Below, piece after piece: positions 7,385 to 16,132 of a stretch of 64,000 nucleotides of DNA. How positions within the stretch are numbered: position 1 is the first letter of the stretch; each line of letters begins with the position of its first letter. Made by a program: the position numbers and the translations under genes. Below the pieces are notes generated by a model. It did not search any database. It had not been told where the DNA came from and saw only the letters and a program-made list of their open reading frames with translations. Source of the stretch: UBA8437 sp964646205 (GTDB taxonomy: Bacteria > Planctomycetota > Planctomycetia > Planctomycetales > Planctomycetaceae); the NCBI GenBank assembly GCA_964646205.1, contig CAZYAZ010000012.1, positions 1-64,000 on the forward strand, read 5' to 3'.

Positions 7385-10267
7385 GTGACGAGACGGTCGG
7401 GCTACGTGCTGGCTGTCGTCGCGGCCCTGGTGGCTGCCGGGGTGGGGGTGATTGGCTGGTGGTCGTCGCAACCCGGCGTCGATGAATTGCTCGAGGAGGC
7501 GCAGGCTGCGCGGCGACGCGGTGAATATGCCCGGGCCGTCGAATTGTACGACCGGGTCGCCGAGCGGGGGGGGCCGGGTCAGTCCGCTCAGGCGCACACC
7601 CAGTCCGCCCTGTTGCTGTTGCAATCGTTGGCTCGCCTGGACGAATCCGAGAAACGGTTTCGACGGGCGATCGCTGTTGGTCCCGATCACGTCGAGGCGA
7701 ATCGGGGGCTGGCGATGGTGCTGGCGATTAGTGGACGCCGATGGGAGGCGGTGCCGGTGATCCGTCGGGTGCTCCAGTCGGGCGGAACAGCTTCGTCGGA
7801 CGGCACCGAAATCGACCTGTTGCGATTGATGGACGTCGGTGGCGGGGTGCAGTTGGAATCGGCAGTCCTGGATGCGGCGTTGTCGCGGGATCGGGATGAA
7901 CCGGTGGCGTTGATGGGACTCGCGGCGGTGGACCTGAAAAATGGCCGCTTTGCGGACGCCGTCGATCGGGCTCGTCGGGCCCTGGCCCTGCGGGCGGACC
8001 TGGCATTGGCCCGGTCGATGATTGGACGCGGATTGCTTGAAGCCGGTCGGCTGGAGGAACTTGTTGCGTGGCACCGTCAGTTGCCCGAGACGGCCAACGG
8101 AGATCCGTGGGTGTGGGTGGTCCGGGGCGAGTTCCAACTCCGGGCGGAACAGCACCGGGCCGCCGCGCGGTGTTTCTGGGAGGCGCTGAAGTTGCATCCC
8201 GATCATCGTCGAGCCAACTACAGGCTGGGTGAATTGCTGCGAGACCTGGACCGGGAGGCCGATGCGGGGGTGTTCCTGGACCGAGCAGCCGATCTCCAGG
8301 TTCTCAAGGAAATTGATGATCTGATGATGTCGGCCGGTGGAATCGGATCGCTGGAACTGCTTCGTCGCAAGGTCGGACAACTCGAGAAGATGGGGCGGAC
8401 GTGGGAGGCCTGGGGCTGGGCAAGACTGGCCAGTGGTCGAGATGCCTCGGCCAGATGGGTGGTCGAGGCGTTGGCACGGATCGAGCCACAACTGGATGGA
8501 GAGGATGTTGCATCGGCGTCGGGACTGACCCGGCGGACGATGAATCCGGCCCTGTCGCTGGATCTTCGCGACTGGTCACGTCCGGAGTGGTCGGTGAGTT
8601 CGATTGCGGGAGATCCCGCTGCCAGCCCCGCGACGATGGCCTCGTTCCGTGACGATTCGGCCGCATCGGGACTGGTGTTCCGGTTCTTCAAGGGCGATGT
8701 CGGCAACGATGGCCAGCGACGGATGTTCGAGTTCACTGGCGGTGGTGTGGCCGTCCTCGACTACGACGCTGACGGTTGGCCGGATGTGTATCTGGCCCAG
8801 GGCACGGACTGGCCGGTCAATCGGGCTGGCACCCGCCACACGGACCGGTTGTTCCGCAACCGTGGTGACGGTCGATTCGAGGACGTGACCGAATCGGCCG
8901 GGCTGGAGGAGACAGGCTTTGGACAGGGAGTGGCCGCCGGTGATATCGACGGCGACGGTTGGCCGGATCTGTATGTTGCCAACATTGGCGGCAATCGCCT
9001 GCACATCAACAACAGGGATGGCACTTTTCATGATGCGACCGATGCGTCGGGCCTTCCGGGCGATGATGATGCGAGTTGGTCGACCAGTTGTACGATCGCC
9101 GACATTGATGGCGATGGTCACGCCGACATCTACGTCGTCAACTACCTGTCGGGGGCGGATCTTTTCACCAGGGTGTGTCGTGATGCAATGCGGGTCCGGA
9201 TGTGCCAGCCGTTCCAGTTTCCAGCGGCGACCGACCGGTTGTACCTGGGTCGAGGCGATGGCACTTTCCGGGATGTCACCAACCAGTCCGGGATTGATGT
9301 CGCCGGTGGCAAGGGATTGGGCGTGGTCGTGGCCGACCTGGATGACGATGGTCGTCTGGAGGTGTTCGTTGCCAATGACACGCGAGCGAATTTCCTGTTT
9401 CGCAGCGGCTCGGTGCAGAAAAACGAGTTTGAATTGGCCGAGAATGGATTGACGGCTGGAGTGGGACTCAGCGGCGATGGTCGAGCCGAGGGGTCCATGG
9501 GAGTTGCAGCGGGGGACGCCGATGGTGACGGCCGCGTCGACCTGTTTGTCACCAACTTCCTGGATGAGACCAACACGCTCTACACCGGGATTGGGCGAGG
9601 TCGGTTCAGCGACAGGTCACGCCATGCCGGGCTGGCCTCCAGCAGTCTCAAGACCCTGGGATTTGGCACCCAGTTTCTCGATGCCGATCTCGACGGGGAT
9701 CTCGATCTGTTGGTCACCAACGGTCACGTCGACGATTACTCGGACATCGGTCGCCCTCACAGGATGGCGACACAGTACTACCGGAATCGTGGTGACGGTC
9801 GATTTGAGCCTCTAGAGGACGCGGCGCTCGGGCCTCACTTCGAAGAGAAGTTCCTGGGACGTGGACTGGCCCGGCTGGATTGGAATCGGGATGGACGGCC
9901 GGACGTGATCATCACGGCACTGGACGTGCCCACGGTTTTGTTGAGCAACACCACCGCGGAAACCGGGAGCAGCCTGGTGTTGAGATTGGTTGCGACCGGG
10001 GGACATCGCGATGCGATCGGGACCCGTGTGCGGGTGGAGGCCGGGGACACGTCGCGTGTGGTCGAGTTGACCTCCGGAGACGGGTACCTGGCCAGCAACC
10101 AGAGGGTGTTGCTGCTGGGACTGGGCGGTGAGATGGACGCCGTGCGGGTGGAGGTGATGTGGCCGGGTCGGGCGAGCCAGGTGTTCGATGAGTTGGCCGT
10201 TGATCGTGAGTGGACACTGGTCGAAGGACGCGGCCGGGCAATTTCGTTGCCGCGCCCGATTGAATGA
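7385..10267 (+). CDS. TPR / FG-GAP / ASPIC-UnbV protein (CRTAC1 type)
   Basis: 960 aa starting at GTG 7385, directly after the upstream stop. A membrane anchor (about residues 6-26) is followed by TPR-like helical repeats at about 35-300 (ELYDRVAERGGPGQSAQAHT, RAIAVGPDHVEANRGLAMVL). FG-GAP/VCBS calcium-loop repeats lie at about 430-840 (LDYDADGWPDVYLAQG, DIDGDGWPDLYVANIGGN, DADGDGRVDLFVTNF), and an ASPIC/UnbV domain at about 870-945 (DAIGTRVRVEAGDTSRVVEL, DGYLASNQRVLLLGLG). It is probably anchored in the cytoplasmic membrane and faces the periplasm. It is a paralogue of the C-terminal part of the SCO fusion upstream and of the protein at 27740, but has no in-frame UGA. The function is unknown; the propeller and TPR suggest a scaffold or binding role. 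Confidence 0.88.
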   Translation: MTRRSGYVLAVVAALVAAGVGVIGWWSSQPGVDELLEEAQAARRRGEYARAVELYDRVAERGGPGQSAQAHTQSALLLLQSLARLDESEKRFRRAIAVGPDHVEANRGLAMVLAISGRRWEAVPVIRRVLQSGGTASSDGTEIDLLRLMDVGGGVQLESAVLDAALSRDRDEPVALMGLAAVDLKNGRFADAVDRARRALALRADLALARSMIGRGLLEAGRLEELVAWHRQLPETANGDPWVWVVRGEFQLRAEQHRAAARCFWEALKLHPDHRRANYRLGELLRDLDREADAGVFLDRAADLQVLKEIDDLMMSAGGIGSLELLRRKVGQLEKMGRTWEAWGWARLASGRDASARWVVEALARIEPQLDGEDVASASGLTRRTMNPALSLDLRDWSRPEWSVSSIAGDPAASPATMASFRDDSAASGLVFRFFKGDVGNDGQRRMFEFTGGGVAVLDYDADGWPDVYLAQGTDWPVNRAGTRHTDRLFRNRGDGRFEDVTESAGLEETGFGQGVAAGDIDGDGWPDLYVANIGGNRLHINNRDGTFHDATDASGLPGDDDASWSTSCTIADIDGDGHADIYVVNYLSGADLFTRVCRDAMRVRMCQPFQFPAATDRLYLGRGDGTFRDVTNQSGIDVAGGKGLGVVVADLDDDGRLEVFVANDTRANFLFRSGSVQKNEFELAENGLTAGVGLSGDGRAEGSMGVAAGDADGDGRVDLFVTNFLDETNTLYTGIGRGRFSDRSRHAGLASSSLKTLGFGTQFLDADLDGDLDLLVTNGHVDDYSDIGRPHRMATQYYRNRGDGRFEPLEDAALGPHFEEKFLGRGLARLDWNRDGRPDVIITALDVPTVLLSNTTAETGSSLVLRLVATGGHRDAIGTRVRVEAGDTSRVVELTSGDGYLASNQRVLLLGLGGEMDAVRVEVMWPGRASQVFDELAVDREWTLVEGRGRAISLPRPIE

Positions 10268-10399
10268 CGTGGAAGTGGTCTCGCATAATGGACGGTGGTT
10301 CGAGAGACGGACTGCGAACCGGGATACTGGAACAGAACAATTCGGCTGCCCCGACACCGGGACGGCGTTGTGACACAGGACACAATGAGGGAACCAGCA

Positions 10400-11770
10400 A
10401 TGAAAACGACACACATCTCCAGGGTTTCTCGGCGCCAGTTTGTCACTGCCGCTGCCGCCGCAGCCACCACCGGTTGGACCGCGGTCGCGAGTGCAGCCGG
10501 TCCGGCACGTGGGGGTCTTCCGCGGGTGACACGTCCCCGGGCCACCTCGGGTGATACGGCACACGAACCGAACTGGGACGAGAAGTTGACGATCACCGTG
10601 GGGCCGAAGAAAGCCGATCTGGTCGGAAGTTCCGACAAGGTGCTGCAGGCCGCGGTTGATTATGTCAGCCGGTTTGGTGGAGGCACCGTGCAGGTGATGC
10701 CGGGAACCTACACTCTTCGCAACTCCATTTATCTACGAACCGGGATCCGCATCCTTGGCAGTGGAGCCGACTCGGTGCTCACCAAGGGGGCTTCGCATTC
10801 GGTCGCACTTGCCGACGACAGCGACTGGTACGACCAGGAGGTCACCGTCGCCAGCGGCAAGGGACTGCGGGTTGGTGACGGGGTGGTTCTGAAAACCCGC
10901 AATCCTCACAACGGGGGCAGCGAAGTCCTGAAACGGACGCTGGTGGCTCGCAAAGGGAACCGCTTCAAGCTGGATCGGGCACTGCGAAAAAACTACTGGC
11001 TCTCGGGCAAGCCGACACTGGCGTCGCTGTTCCCATTGATTTCCGGGGATCACGTCCACGATATCGCGATCCAGGACATCACCCTGGATGGGAACCGGAA
11101 GCAAAACGCCAATCTCAACGGCAATTATGGAGGTTGTGTCTTTCTGCAGGACTGCAACCGGATCCACATGACCGGGGTCGAGGCCCGAAACTACAATGGC
11201 GACGGGATCAGTTGGCAGATCTGCCACGACGTGGTGGTCGAAAACTGCCATTCGCACGACAACGCCGACCTGGGGCTGCACCCGGGGAGTGGGTCACAGC
11301 GGCCGTTGATGCGGAACAACAGGGTCGAACGGAACACCATCGGGGTCTTCTTCTGCTGGGGGATCAAGTACGGGTTGGCCGAGAACAACCAGATCACCGG
11401 CAACCGAAGCTACGGTGTTTCGATCGGTCACTGTGACACCGACAACCTGATCCGCTTGAACACGATCACCGGCAGCGGCAAGGTCGGCGTGTTGTTCCGG
11501 GATGACGCGCGGGGCAAGGACTTCTGGCCCAACCGCAACACGCTCGAGAAAAACCAGATCGTGGACAGTGGTGACGGTGACGGGGTGGCGGTCGATGTCC
11601 AGGGCCGTACCCGCGACGTGACGCTGGATGGCAACCAGATCCGCGAGACCCGAAAGCCGATGGAGCGGATCGGGGTCCGGATTGGCAAACAGGCTCGCGA
11701 CGTGAAGTTGCAGCAGAACAAGATCGAGGGCTTCCAGCGGGATGTGGTTGATCTGAAGGCCAAGCCCTAG
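10400..11770 (+). CDS. Tat-exported right-handed beta-helix repeat protein
   Basis: 456 aa from ATG 10400, chosen because GAGGGA lies 8-9 nt upstream and the product then begins with a twin-arginine signal (VSRRQFVTAAAAAATTGW). An in-frame extension to 10295 has no such support. The mature part opens with ADLVGSSDKVLQAAVDYVSR and VQVMPGTYTLRNSIYLRTGI, as in pectate-lyase-like beta-helix proteins. Parallel-helix rungs follow (ITLDGNRKQNANLNGNYGG, VVENCHSHDNADLGLHPGSG, LIRLNTITGSGKVGVLF, VTLDGNQIRETRKP). It is predicted to act in the periplasm or on the surface, probably on polysaccharide, but no active site can be proved. Its TAG stop overlaps the stop of the convergent TolC-like gene within a CTAG. 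Confidence 0.83.
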   Translation: MKTTHISRVSRRQFVTAAAAAATTGWTAVASAAGPARGGLPRVTRPRATSGDTAHEPNWDEKLTITVGPKKADLVGSSDKVLQAAVDYVSRFGGGTVQVMPGTYTLRNSIYLRTGIRILGSGADSVLTKGASHSVALADDSDWYDQEVTVASGKGLRVGDGVVLKTRNPHNGGSEVLKRTLVARKGNRFKLDRALRKNYWLSGKPTLASLFPLISGDHVHDIAIQDITLDGNRKQNANLNGNYGGCVFLQDCNRIHMTGVEARNYNGDGISWQICHDVVVENCHSHDNADLGLHPGSGSQRPLMRNNRVERNTIGVFFCWGIKYGLAENNQITGNRSYGVSIGHCDTDNLIRLNTITGSGKVGVLFRDDARGKDFWPNRNTLEKNQIVDSGDGDGVAVDVQGRTRDVTLDGNQIRETRKPMERIGVRIGKQARDVKLQQNKIEGFQRDVVDLKAKP

Positions 11771-13737
11771 TTGCCCGGAACTGGTTCCTCGAGCTTCGGA
11801 ACGGCCTGTTCGAACGGTTCGACGAACGGTTCGGGTTCGGCGTGGATCAGTTTCGAGCGTGATCCGTGGCTGCGAGCCTCCGCTCGTCGCAATGCGTCCC
11901 GGTAGGCTGCCTGGTTGTTCCAGGGACCCTCGGCCAGTTGCACGCTGTTGTGTTCCAGTGAGGCGCCCTTGCGGTACTGGAGTTCGGAGATGGCCTTGTT
12001 GTATTGGACCAGGCTGCTGAAGTAGGCGATCTCGGCCTGGGCCAGGCTGACCTGTGCTCGCAGCAGCAGGTCGGCGGAGGTTCGCCCGTTTTCGTACTCG
12101 GCCTGGTAAGCCCGCACGCTCTCGGTGGCCGCCTTGCGGCGGTTGAACCCGATCTGGGCGGTGGCCCACGCCCGGTCGAGCGCCTGGAAGGCTGCGGCCA
12201 GTTCGTGACTGATTTCCACTTCCTGCTCGTCCAGTGCCTTGCGGGCCTTGGCGAGTCGGAGTTCGAGGTTGCGGACCTGGGCCTGGGCAGTCCTCATTCC
12301 CAGTGGCATGTTGAATTGCACACCGGCTTCCCAGCCGGTGAAGTTGCCATCGGCGAGGCTGCGATAGGCATTTCGATGAGGACGGTTGGTCTGTCCCAGC
12401 AAATCGTCGCCAAAGCCGTTGACGTTGTAGCCAAGGACGACATCCAGTTGTGGCCGTGTCAGGCTCTCGGCGGCAGTCAGTTGCAACTGGAGACTCTTGA
12501 TCGACCATTTCTGACGGCGGAGTTCGACTCGTCGAGTCAGGGCGTCGACGAGGCTGCTTTTCCAGTCGGGGGTGAATTGCGCGGTGATGGGTTCGTCGGA
12601 CGGGCGGATGATACGTCCGTCGTTGACCGGCAGGCCGATCAATCGTCGGAGGCGGGATTCGGCCGAGTAGAGATCGGCCCGGGCACTCTCGGTTTGTCCC
12701 TTGATCTCGAAGTAGTTGTCTCGTGCCTGGGCTTTCTCGGCCGCGGGGCGTCGTGGATCTCCCTGGACCATTCGCCAGGTCTGTTCAGAACTGTCCAGGG
12801 CGACCTTTTGGGTGTGGTAAACACGGTAGGCCAGGTGAAGATCCCAGTACTGGTCCTCGATGTCCTTGACCAGGTTGCGGATGGCGACTTCGAAGTCGGT
12901 CAGCGTGATGTCGCTGTTGATTCGCGAGATCACCACGCCCTGGTTCACCCCGACGATCGACGTGGCACCGCCGAAGCGACCGAGTCGCGGTCCGGCGATC
13001 TGTGTGTACCTGGTGCCCGCTCCGGCCAGCAGGGGATGTCTCATCTGCAGTCCCAGTGTTGGTGACTGGGCCGTGCCGAAGAAACTCGAGGGGAACATGT
13101 TGAAAGGTTGATTGTTCGCGCTGTAGTCCCAGTTGTGGCTGAGACTCATCTGGGTTCCCGCACCGGTGATCTTGGAGAGCGATGCCCGGAAACGGCCGGT
13201 GTCTTCTTCGAGCGTGTCACCGGCCGAGAGTCCGAGGTTGTTGATTCTCTGGATCGAACTGCTACCGCCCCAGGTCATGGAACTCGAGAAGGTGGCGTCG
13301 AAGTCGGCCGAGGCCGCCTCGACACCCCGTTGCCCGAACTGGACGTTGGTTTCCTGGATGGCCGGATTGAACACGCTGGCGGCAAACTCGGGATTGTTTA
13401 GCAGGCGGTTGCTGGGCGAGAGAAACGTGCCACTCTCGCGGATGATTTCACTGTTTTGCAGGCCGATCTTCATGGTTTCCTGCAACGAGAGGTCCCAGAT
13501 CTCCTGCTGACCAGGTTGGCTGAGCCGTCGCGGCTCGGCCGCCATTTCGGCTCGGCGGGATGTCTCGGTTCGGTCATCGTCACTGCTGGGATCGACGATC
13601 CGCGTGGCCACGTCGCGATAATGAGAGAGATCGGCCTCGTCGAGGTAGGTCAGTTCCCTGGGTCCCGACAGACACCCACCCAGTGCCAGAAGCACTGGCA
13701 CGGCAAGAAGTCGGACAACAGAGACGCGAGAGAACAT
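11767..13737 (-). CDS. TolC-family outer membrane efflux lipoprotein
   Basis: 656 aa from ATG 13737, chosen because the product then starts with a lipoprotein signal (VRLLAVPVLLALGGC, lipidated Cys near residue 21). The body shows TolC/OEP features: long amphipathic helices with heptad patterns (QVRNLELRLAKARKALDEQE, SLAQAEIAYFSSLVQYNKAI), a duplicated layout, and strand segments such as WEAGVQFNMPLG. The family forms trimeric outer-membrane channels for RND pumps and type I secretion. The tail is Pro/Glu-rich (HAEPEPFVEPFEQAVPKLEE) and probably periplasmic. It is divergently transcribed from the GAF-HlyD adaptor gene across a 334-bp region holding symmetrical repeats, which suggests a functional pair under shared control. 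Confidence 0.88.
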   Translation of the reverse strand: MFSRVSVVRLLAVPVLLALGGCLSGPRELTYLDEADLSHYRDVATRIVDPSSDDDRTETSRRAEMAAEPRRLSQPGQQEIWDLSLQETMKIGLQNSEIIRESGTFLSPSNRLLNNPEFAASVFNPAIQETNVQFGQRGVEAASADFDATFSSSMTWGGSSSIQRINNLGLSAGDTLEEDTGRFRASLSKITGAGTQMSLSHNWDYSANNQPFNMFPSSFFGTAQSPTLGLQMRHPLLAGAGTRYTQIAGPRLGRFGGATSIVGVNQGVVISRINSDITLTDFEVAIRNLVKDIEDQYWDLHLAYRVYHTQKVALDSSEQTWRMVQGDPRRPAAEKAQARDNYFEIKGQTESARADLYSAESRLRRLIGLPVNDGRIIRPSDEPITAQFTPDWKSSLVDALTRRVELRRQKWSIKSLQLQLTAAESLTRPQLDVVLGYNVNGFGDDLLGQTNRPHRNAYRSLADGNFTGWEAGVQFNMPLGMRTAQAQVRNLELRLAKARKALDEQEVEISHELAAAFQALDRAWATAQIGFNRRKAATESVRAYQAEYENGRTSADLLLRAQVSLAQAEIAYFSSLVQYNKAISELQYRKGASLEHNSVQLAEGPWNNQAAYRDALRRAEARSHGSRSKLIHAEPEPFVEPFEQAVPKLEEPVPGN

Positions 13738-13789
13738 GCGGCGGGGGTATTTTCTGTGGTGTTGGCGCAAGGAGTACGGAATCCGGATA

Positions 13790-13817
13790 GGAGCGGTCTG
13801 TAAAATGAGACCGCTCC
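13790..13817. repeat. Perfect 10-bp inverted repeat (possible operator)
   Basis: GGAGCGGTCT at 13790-13799 and AGACCGCTCC at 13808-13817 are exact reverse complements separated by 8 bp (GTAAAATG). The repeat lies 52 bp upstream of the TolC-like start codon on the minus strand, so it could be an operator or a 5'-leader hairpin. There is no T-tract on either side, which argues against a terminator. Confidence 0.6.
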
Positions 13818-13837
13818 CCCGGGATGATCGGCAGAAC

Positions 13838-13870
13838 CGTTACAGTCGGTATCGGCGTTACAACCGGTAT
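13838..13870 (+). repeat. Tandem 15-bp direct repeats with 18-bp period
   Basis: CGTTACAGTCGGTAT (13838-13852) and CGTTACAACCGGTAT (13856-13870) match at 13 of 15 positions. Their starts are 18 bp apart, close to two helical turns less three bases. They sit between the divergent TolC-like and GAF-HlyD genes, just upstream of a TTGACA. They look like two binding sites for one regulator, but no regulator can be named. Confidence 0.5.
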
Positions 13871-14071
13871 ATCTTGACAGGTTTCACTCACCTGACAGGG
13901 GCGGGGAACTTCGCATCTCCGACAGCGGTCTTTCCCTAAGTTGGGGAATGGCACTAGAATACGCGCCGCGGTGCCGGAAGTTGGCATCCGGTGGTGTCCT
14001 CGTGTCACCGCGGGACCCTCCGGTCCCCGTTTCACACACTTTTTGCCCCGTTCTGCAGCGATTTCGATCCG

Positions 14072-16117
14072 ATGTCCACAGGCAACGTCGACGAAGTACG
14101 TCAGCGCATCATCCAGTTGGCTCGAGAAATCGAGCAGATGTCGCAGAAAAAGATGTCGTCGGAGGACTATTTTAGCCAGTTCCTGCAACGGGTCGTCGGT
14201 GCCATTGGTGCGCGAGCCGGCGCGGTTTGGCTTCAAAATGGAGCGAACCAGATTCAGCTGCTGGCCGATTTTCAGCTCGAATCGACCGGGTTTCACGACA
14301 ACTCGAATGCGTTGCGTCTGAACCAGCGGCTGTTGCAGGATGTTCTGCAGAATGGGCAGGCCTGTACTCACAGTCCCGATGACGGTGACATCGAGTTGCC
14401 GACCGACGACCTGGTTATCCTGGGGGCGTTGCAGCGTCAGCAGGAGTGCGTCGGAGTTGTCGAAATCTTCCAGCGGAAAGACACGCCCGCCCAGGCTCGG
14501 CCGGGATTCCTGCAGTTTGTCGAACAGATGTGCGGCCATGCCTGCCGGCACCTCGATCGCCAGACCGAGGTCGAGGAGAGCGGTGTTGAGCGATCCAAGT
14601 TCTCGGAAACTTTTGAACACTTCGTACTGGAACTGCATCGCAGCCTGAATCCGACCGAGGTGGCGTCGACATGTGCCAACGACGCCCGTTTGCTGGTGGG
14701 CTGTGACCGTTTGAGCGTGGCGGTGCAGGTGGGGCCGCGAACCGACATCATGGCGATCAGTGGCCAGTCGGCGGTCAACCAGAAGGCGAACCTGGTCCGG
14801 TCGATGAGGAAACTGGCCGGGCAGGTCCTGGCAACGCGGGAACCGCTGGCCTACACCGGAAAGCTTGAGGAACTGCCACCCCAGATTGAACAACCGCTGG
14901 CCGAGTACATCCAGGAGAGCGGTTCCCGGATGGTCCAGATTGTTCCGCTGTTCGAGCCGGATCCCCTATTTGACCTGGCCGAGGATGCGCGGGGACCACG
15001 TGAAGTCGAGCGTCCCCGACGAGTGGTGGGCGGGCTGGTGGTCGAACAGGTGGCCGAGAGTCGCGTCAAGGAGGGGTTGCCCGAACGGCTCGAATTGGTC
15101 AAGGACCACGTGGCCACGGCGTTGACCAACTCGATGCGGCACGAGCGTTTTTTTGGCATGAAACTCTGGCGATTTCTGGGTCGCTCCTTGTCATGGCTGG
15201 AGGGCCGGAATCGGGTCAAGGCCGGACTGGTGGTTGTCGCCCTCGTGATTGCCGGGCTGGTGTTGGCACTGGTGCCGTGGGATTACCGTGTTGAGGCGAC
15301 CGGACAGTTGATGCCGGTTGCCCAGTTGGACATCTTTGCGCCCAATGACGGAAACGTGATTTCCGTGTTGGTCAAGGAAGGTGATCCGGTTCAGAAAGGT
15401 GTCACCCCGCTGGTGGTCCTGGAGAACCTGGAACTCAACGCCCAGATCGAGACAGCCATAAGCGAACAGGAAAACAATCGCGAGTTGCTTTCGACGCTCA
15501 GGGCCCAGAACGATCGTGCGGTCGAGTCTGGCAATGACCAGGATGCGATCGAGTTGACGGGGCGTATCCGTGAGGCGGAGATCCAGAAAAAGGGACTAAC
15601 AAAACGGCTGGAGATTCTTCAAAAACAGAAGGCCGAGTTGACCGTGACGGCCACCAAGGACGGAGTGGTGGCGACGTTCCAGGTTGAACAGAAGTTGATC
15701 AACCGTCCGGTCAATCGTGGGGAAAAATTGCTGGAGGTGATGGAGGTTGGTGGCGAGTCAAAGTGGCGGCTGGAACTCAAGGTCGAGGAACACCGCGTCG
15801 GTCACATCCTCCGGCACCAGGAGGAACGGTCTCGCCGGAACGTTGCCAATCCCAGTGCCGTTCCCGTGGAATTCGTCCTGGCCACCGCTTCGGAGAAGAC
15901 ATACACCGGTCAGTTGTCCCGGATTTCGACCCGTGCCGATGCATCTGACGCGGGTGGTAGTGTTGTGGAACTTCATGTCGAACCGACCGGTGAAGTGTTT
16001 CCAGAGCACCGGATCGGGGCCCAGGTCAACGCACGCGTCCACTGTGGACAGCGGAGCCTGTTTTACGTGCTCTTCGGCGACGTGGTTGAGTTCGTCCGCA
16101 AGAGATTCTGGCTCTAG
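14072..16117 (+). CDS. GAF-domain / HlyD-family periplasmic adaptor protein
   Basis: 681 aa from ATG 14072, taken because upstream codons are low-complexity and MSTGNVDEVRQRI begins a conserved helical start. The cytoplasmic half (about residues 1-380) holds one or two GAF-like domains (DYFSQFLQRVVGAIGARAGA, LLVGCDRLSVAVQVGPRTDI). A single membrane helix lies at about 385-403 (LVVVALVIAGLVLALVPW). The periplasmic part has the membrane-fusion signature (VEATGQLMPVAQLDIFAPND, ISVLVKEGDPVQKGVTPLVV), a coiled-coil hairpin at about 459-523 and a beta-barrel. HlyD-type adaptors link an inner-membrane transporter to a TolC channel, and a TolC-like gene lies divergently next door. No ABC or RND transporter gene is adjacent, and the N-terminal sensor domain is unusual for the family. 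Confidence 0.82.
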   Translation: MSTGNVDEVRQRIIQLAREIEQMSQKKMSSEDYFSQFLQRVVGAIGARAGAVWLQNGANQIQLLADFQLESTGFHDNSNALRLNQRLLQDVLQNGQACTHSPDDGDIELPTDDLVILGALQRQQECVGVVEIFQRKDTPAQARPGFLQFVEQMCGHACRHLDRQTEVEESGVERSKFSETFEHFVLELHRSLNPTEVASTCANDARLLVGCDRLSVAVQVGPRTDIMAISGQSAVNQKANLVRSMRKLAGQVLATREPLAYTGKLEELPPQIEQPLAEYIQESGSRMVQIVPLFEPDPLFDLAEDARGPREVERPRRVVGGLVVEQVAESRVKEGLPERLELVKDHVATALTNSMRHERFFGMKLWRFLGRSLSWLEGRNRVKAGLVVVALVIAGLVLALVPWDYRVEATGQLMPVAQLDIFAPNDGNVISVLVKEGDPVQKGVTPLVVLENLELNAQIETAISEQENNRELLSTLRAQNDRAVESGNDQDAIELTGRIREAEIQKKGLTKRLEILQKQKAELTVTATKDGVVATFQVEQKLINRPVNRGEKLLEVMEVGGESKWRLELKVEEHRVGHILRHQEERSRRNVANPSAVPVEFVLATASEKTYTGQLSRISTRADASDAGGSVVELHVEPTGEVFPEHRIGAQVNARVHCGQRSLFYVLFGDVVEFVRKRFWL

Positions 16118-16132
16118 CTCACCGGTCGGGTG

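Larger units (their letters stand above)
13738..14071. promoter_or_regulatory. Divergent intergenic region between TolC-like and GAF-HlyD genes
   Basis: This 334-bp stretch carries no supported gene. It holds a 10-bp perfect inverted repeat at 13790-13817, two near-identical 15-bp direct repeats at 13838-13852 and 13856-13870, a consensus-like TTGACA at 13874-13879 without a convincing -10 box at the right distance, and a TAGAAT at 13955-13960. It must contain the promoters of both flanking genes. The exact promoters could not be assigned from sequence alone. Confidence 0.55.

Noticed and set aside
13874..13879. TTGACA as part of a full promoter for the GAF-HlyD gene.
   Set aside because: No -10-like hexamer is found 16-18 bp downstream, so only the -35-like match is noted.
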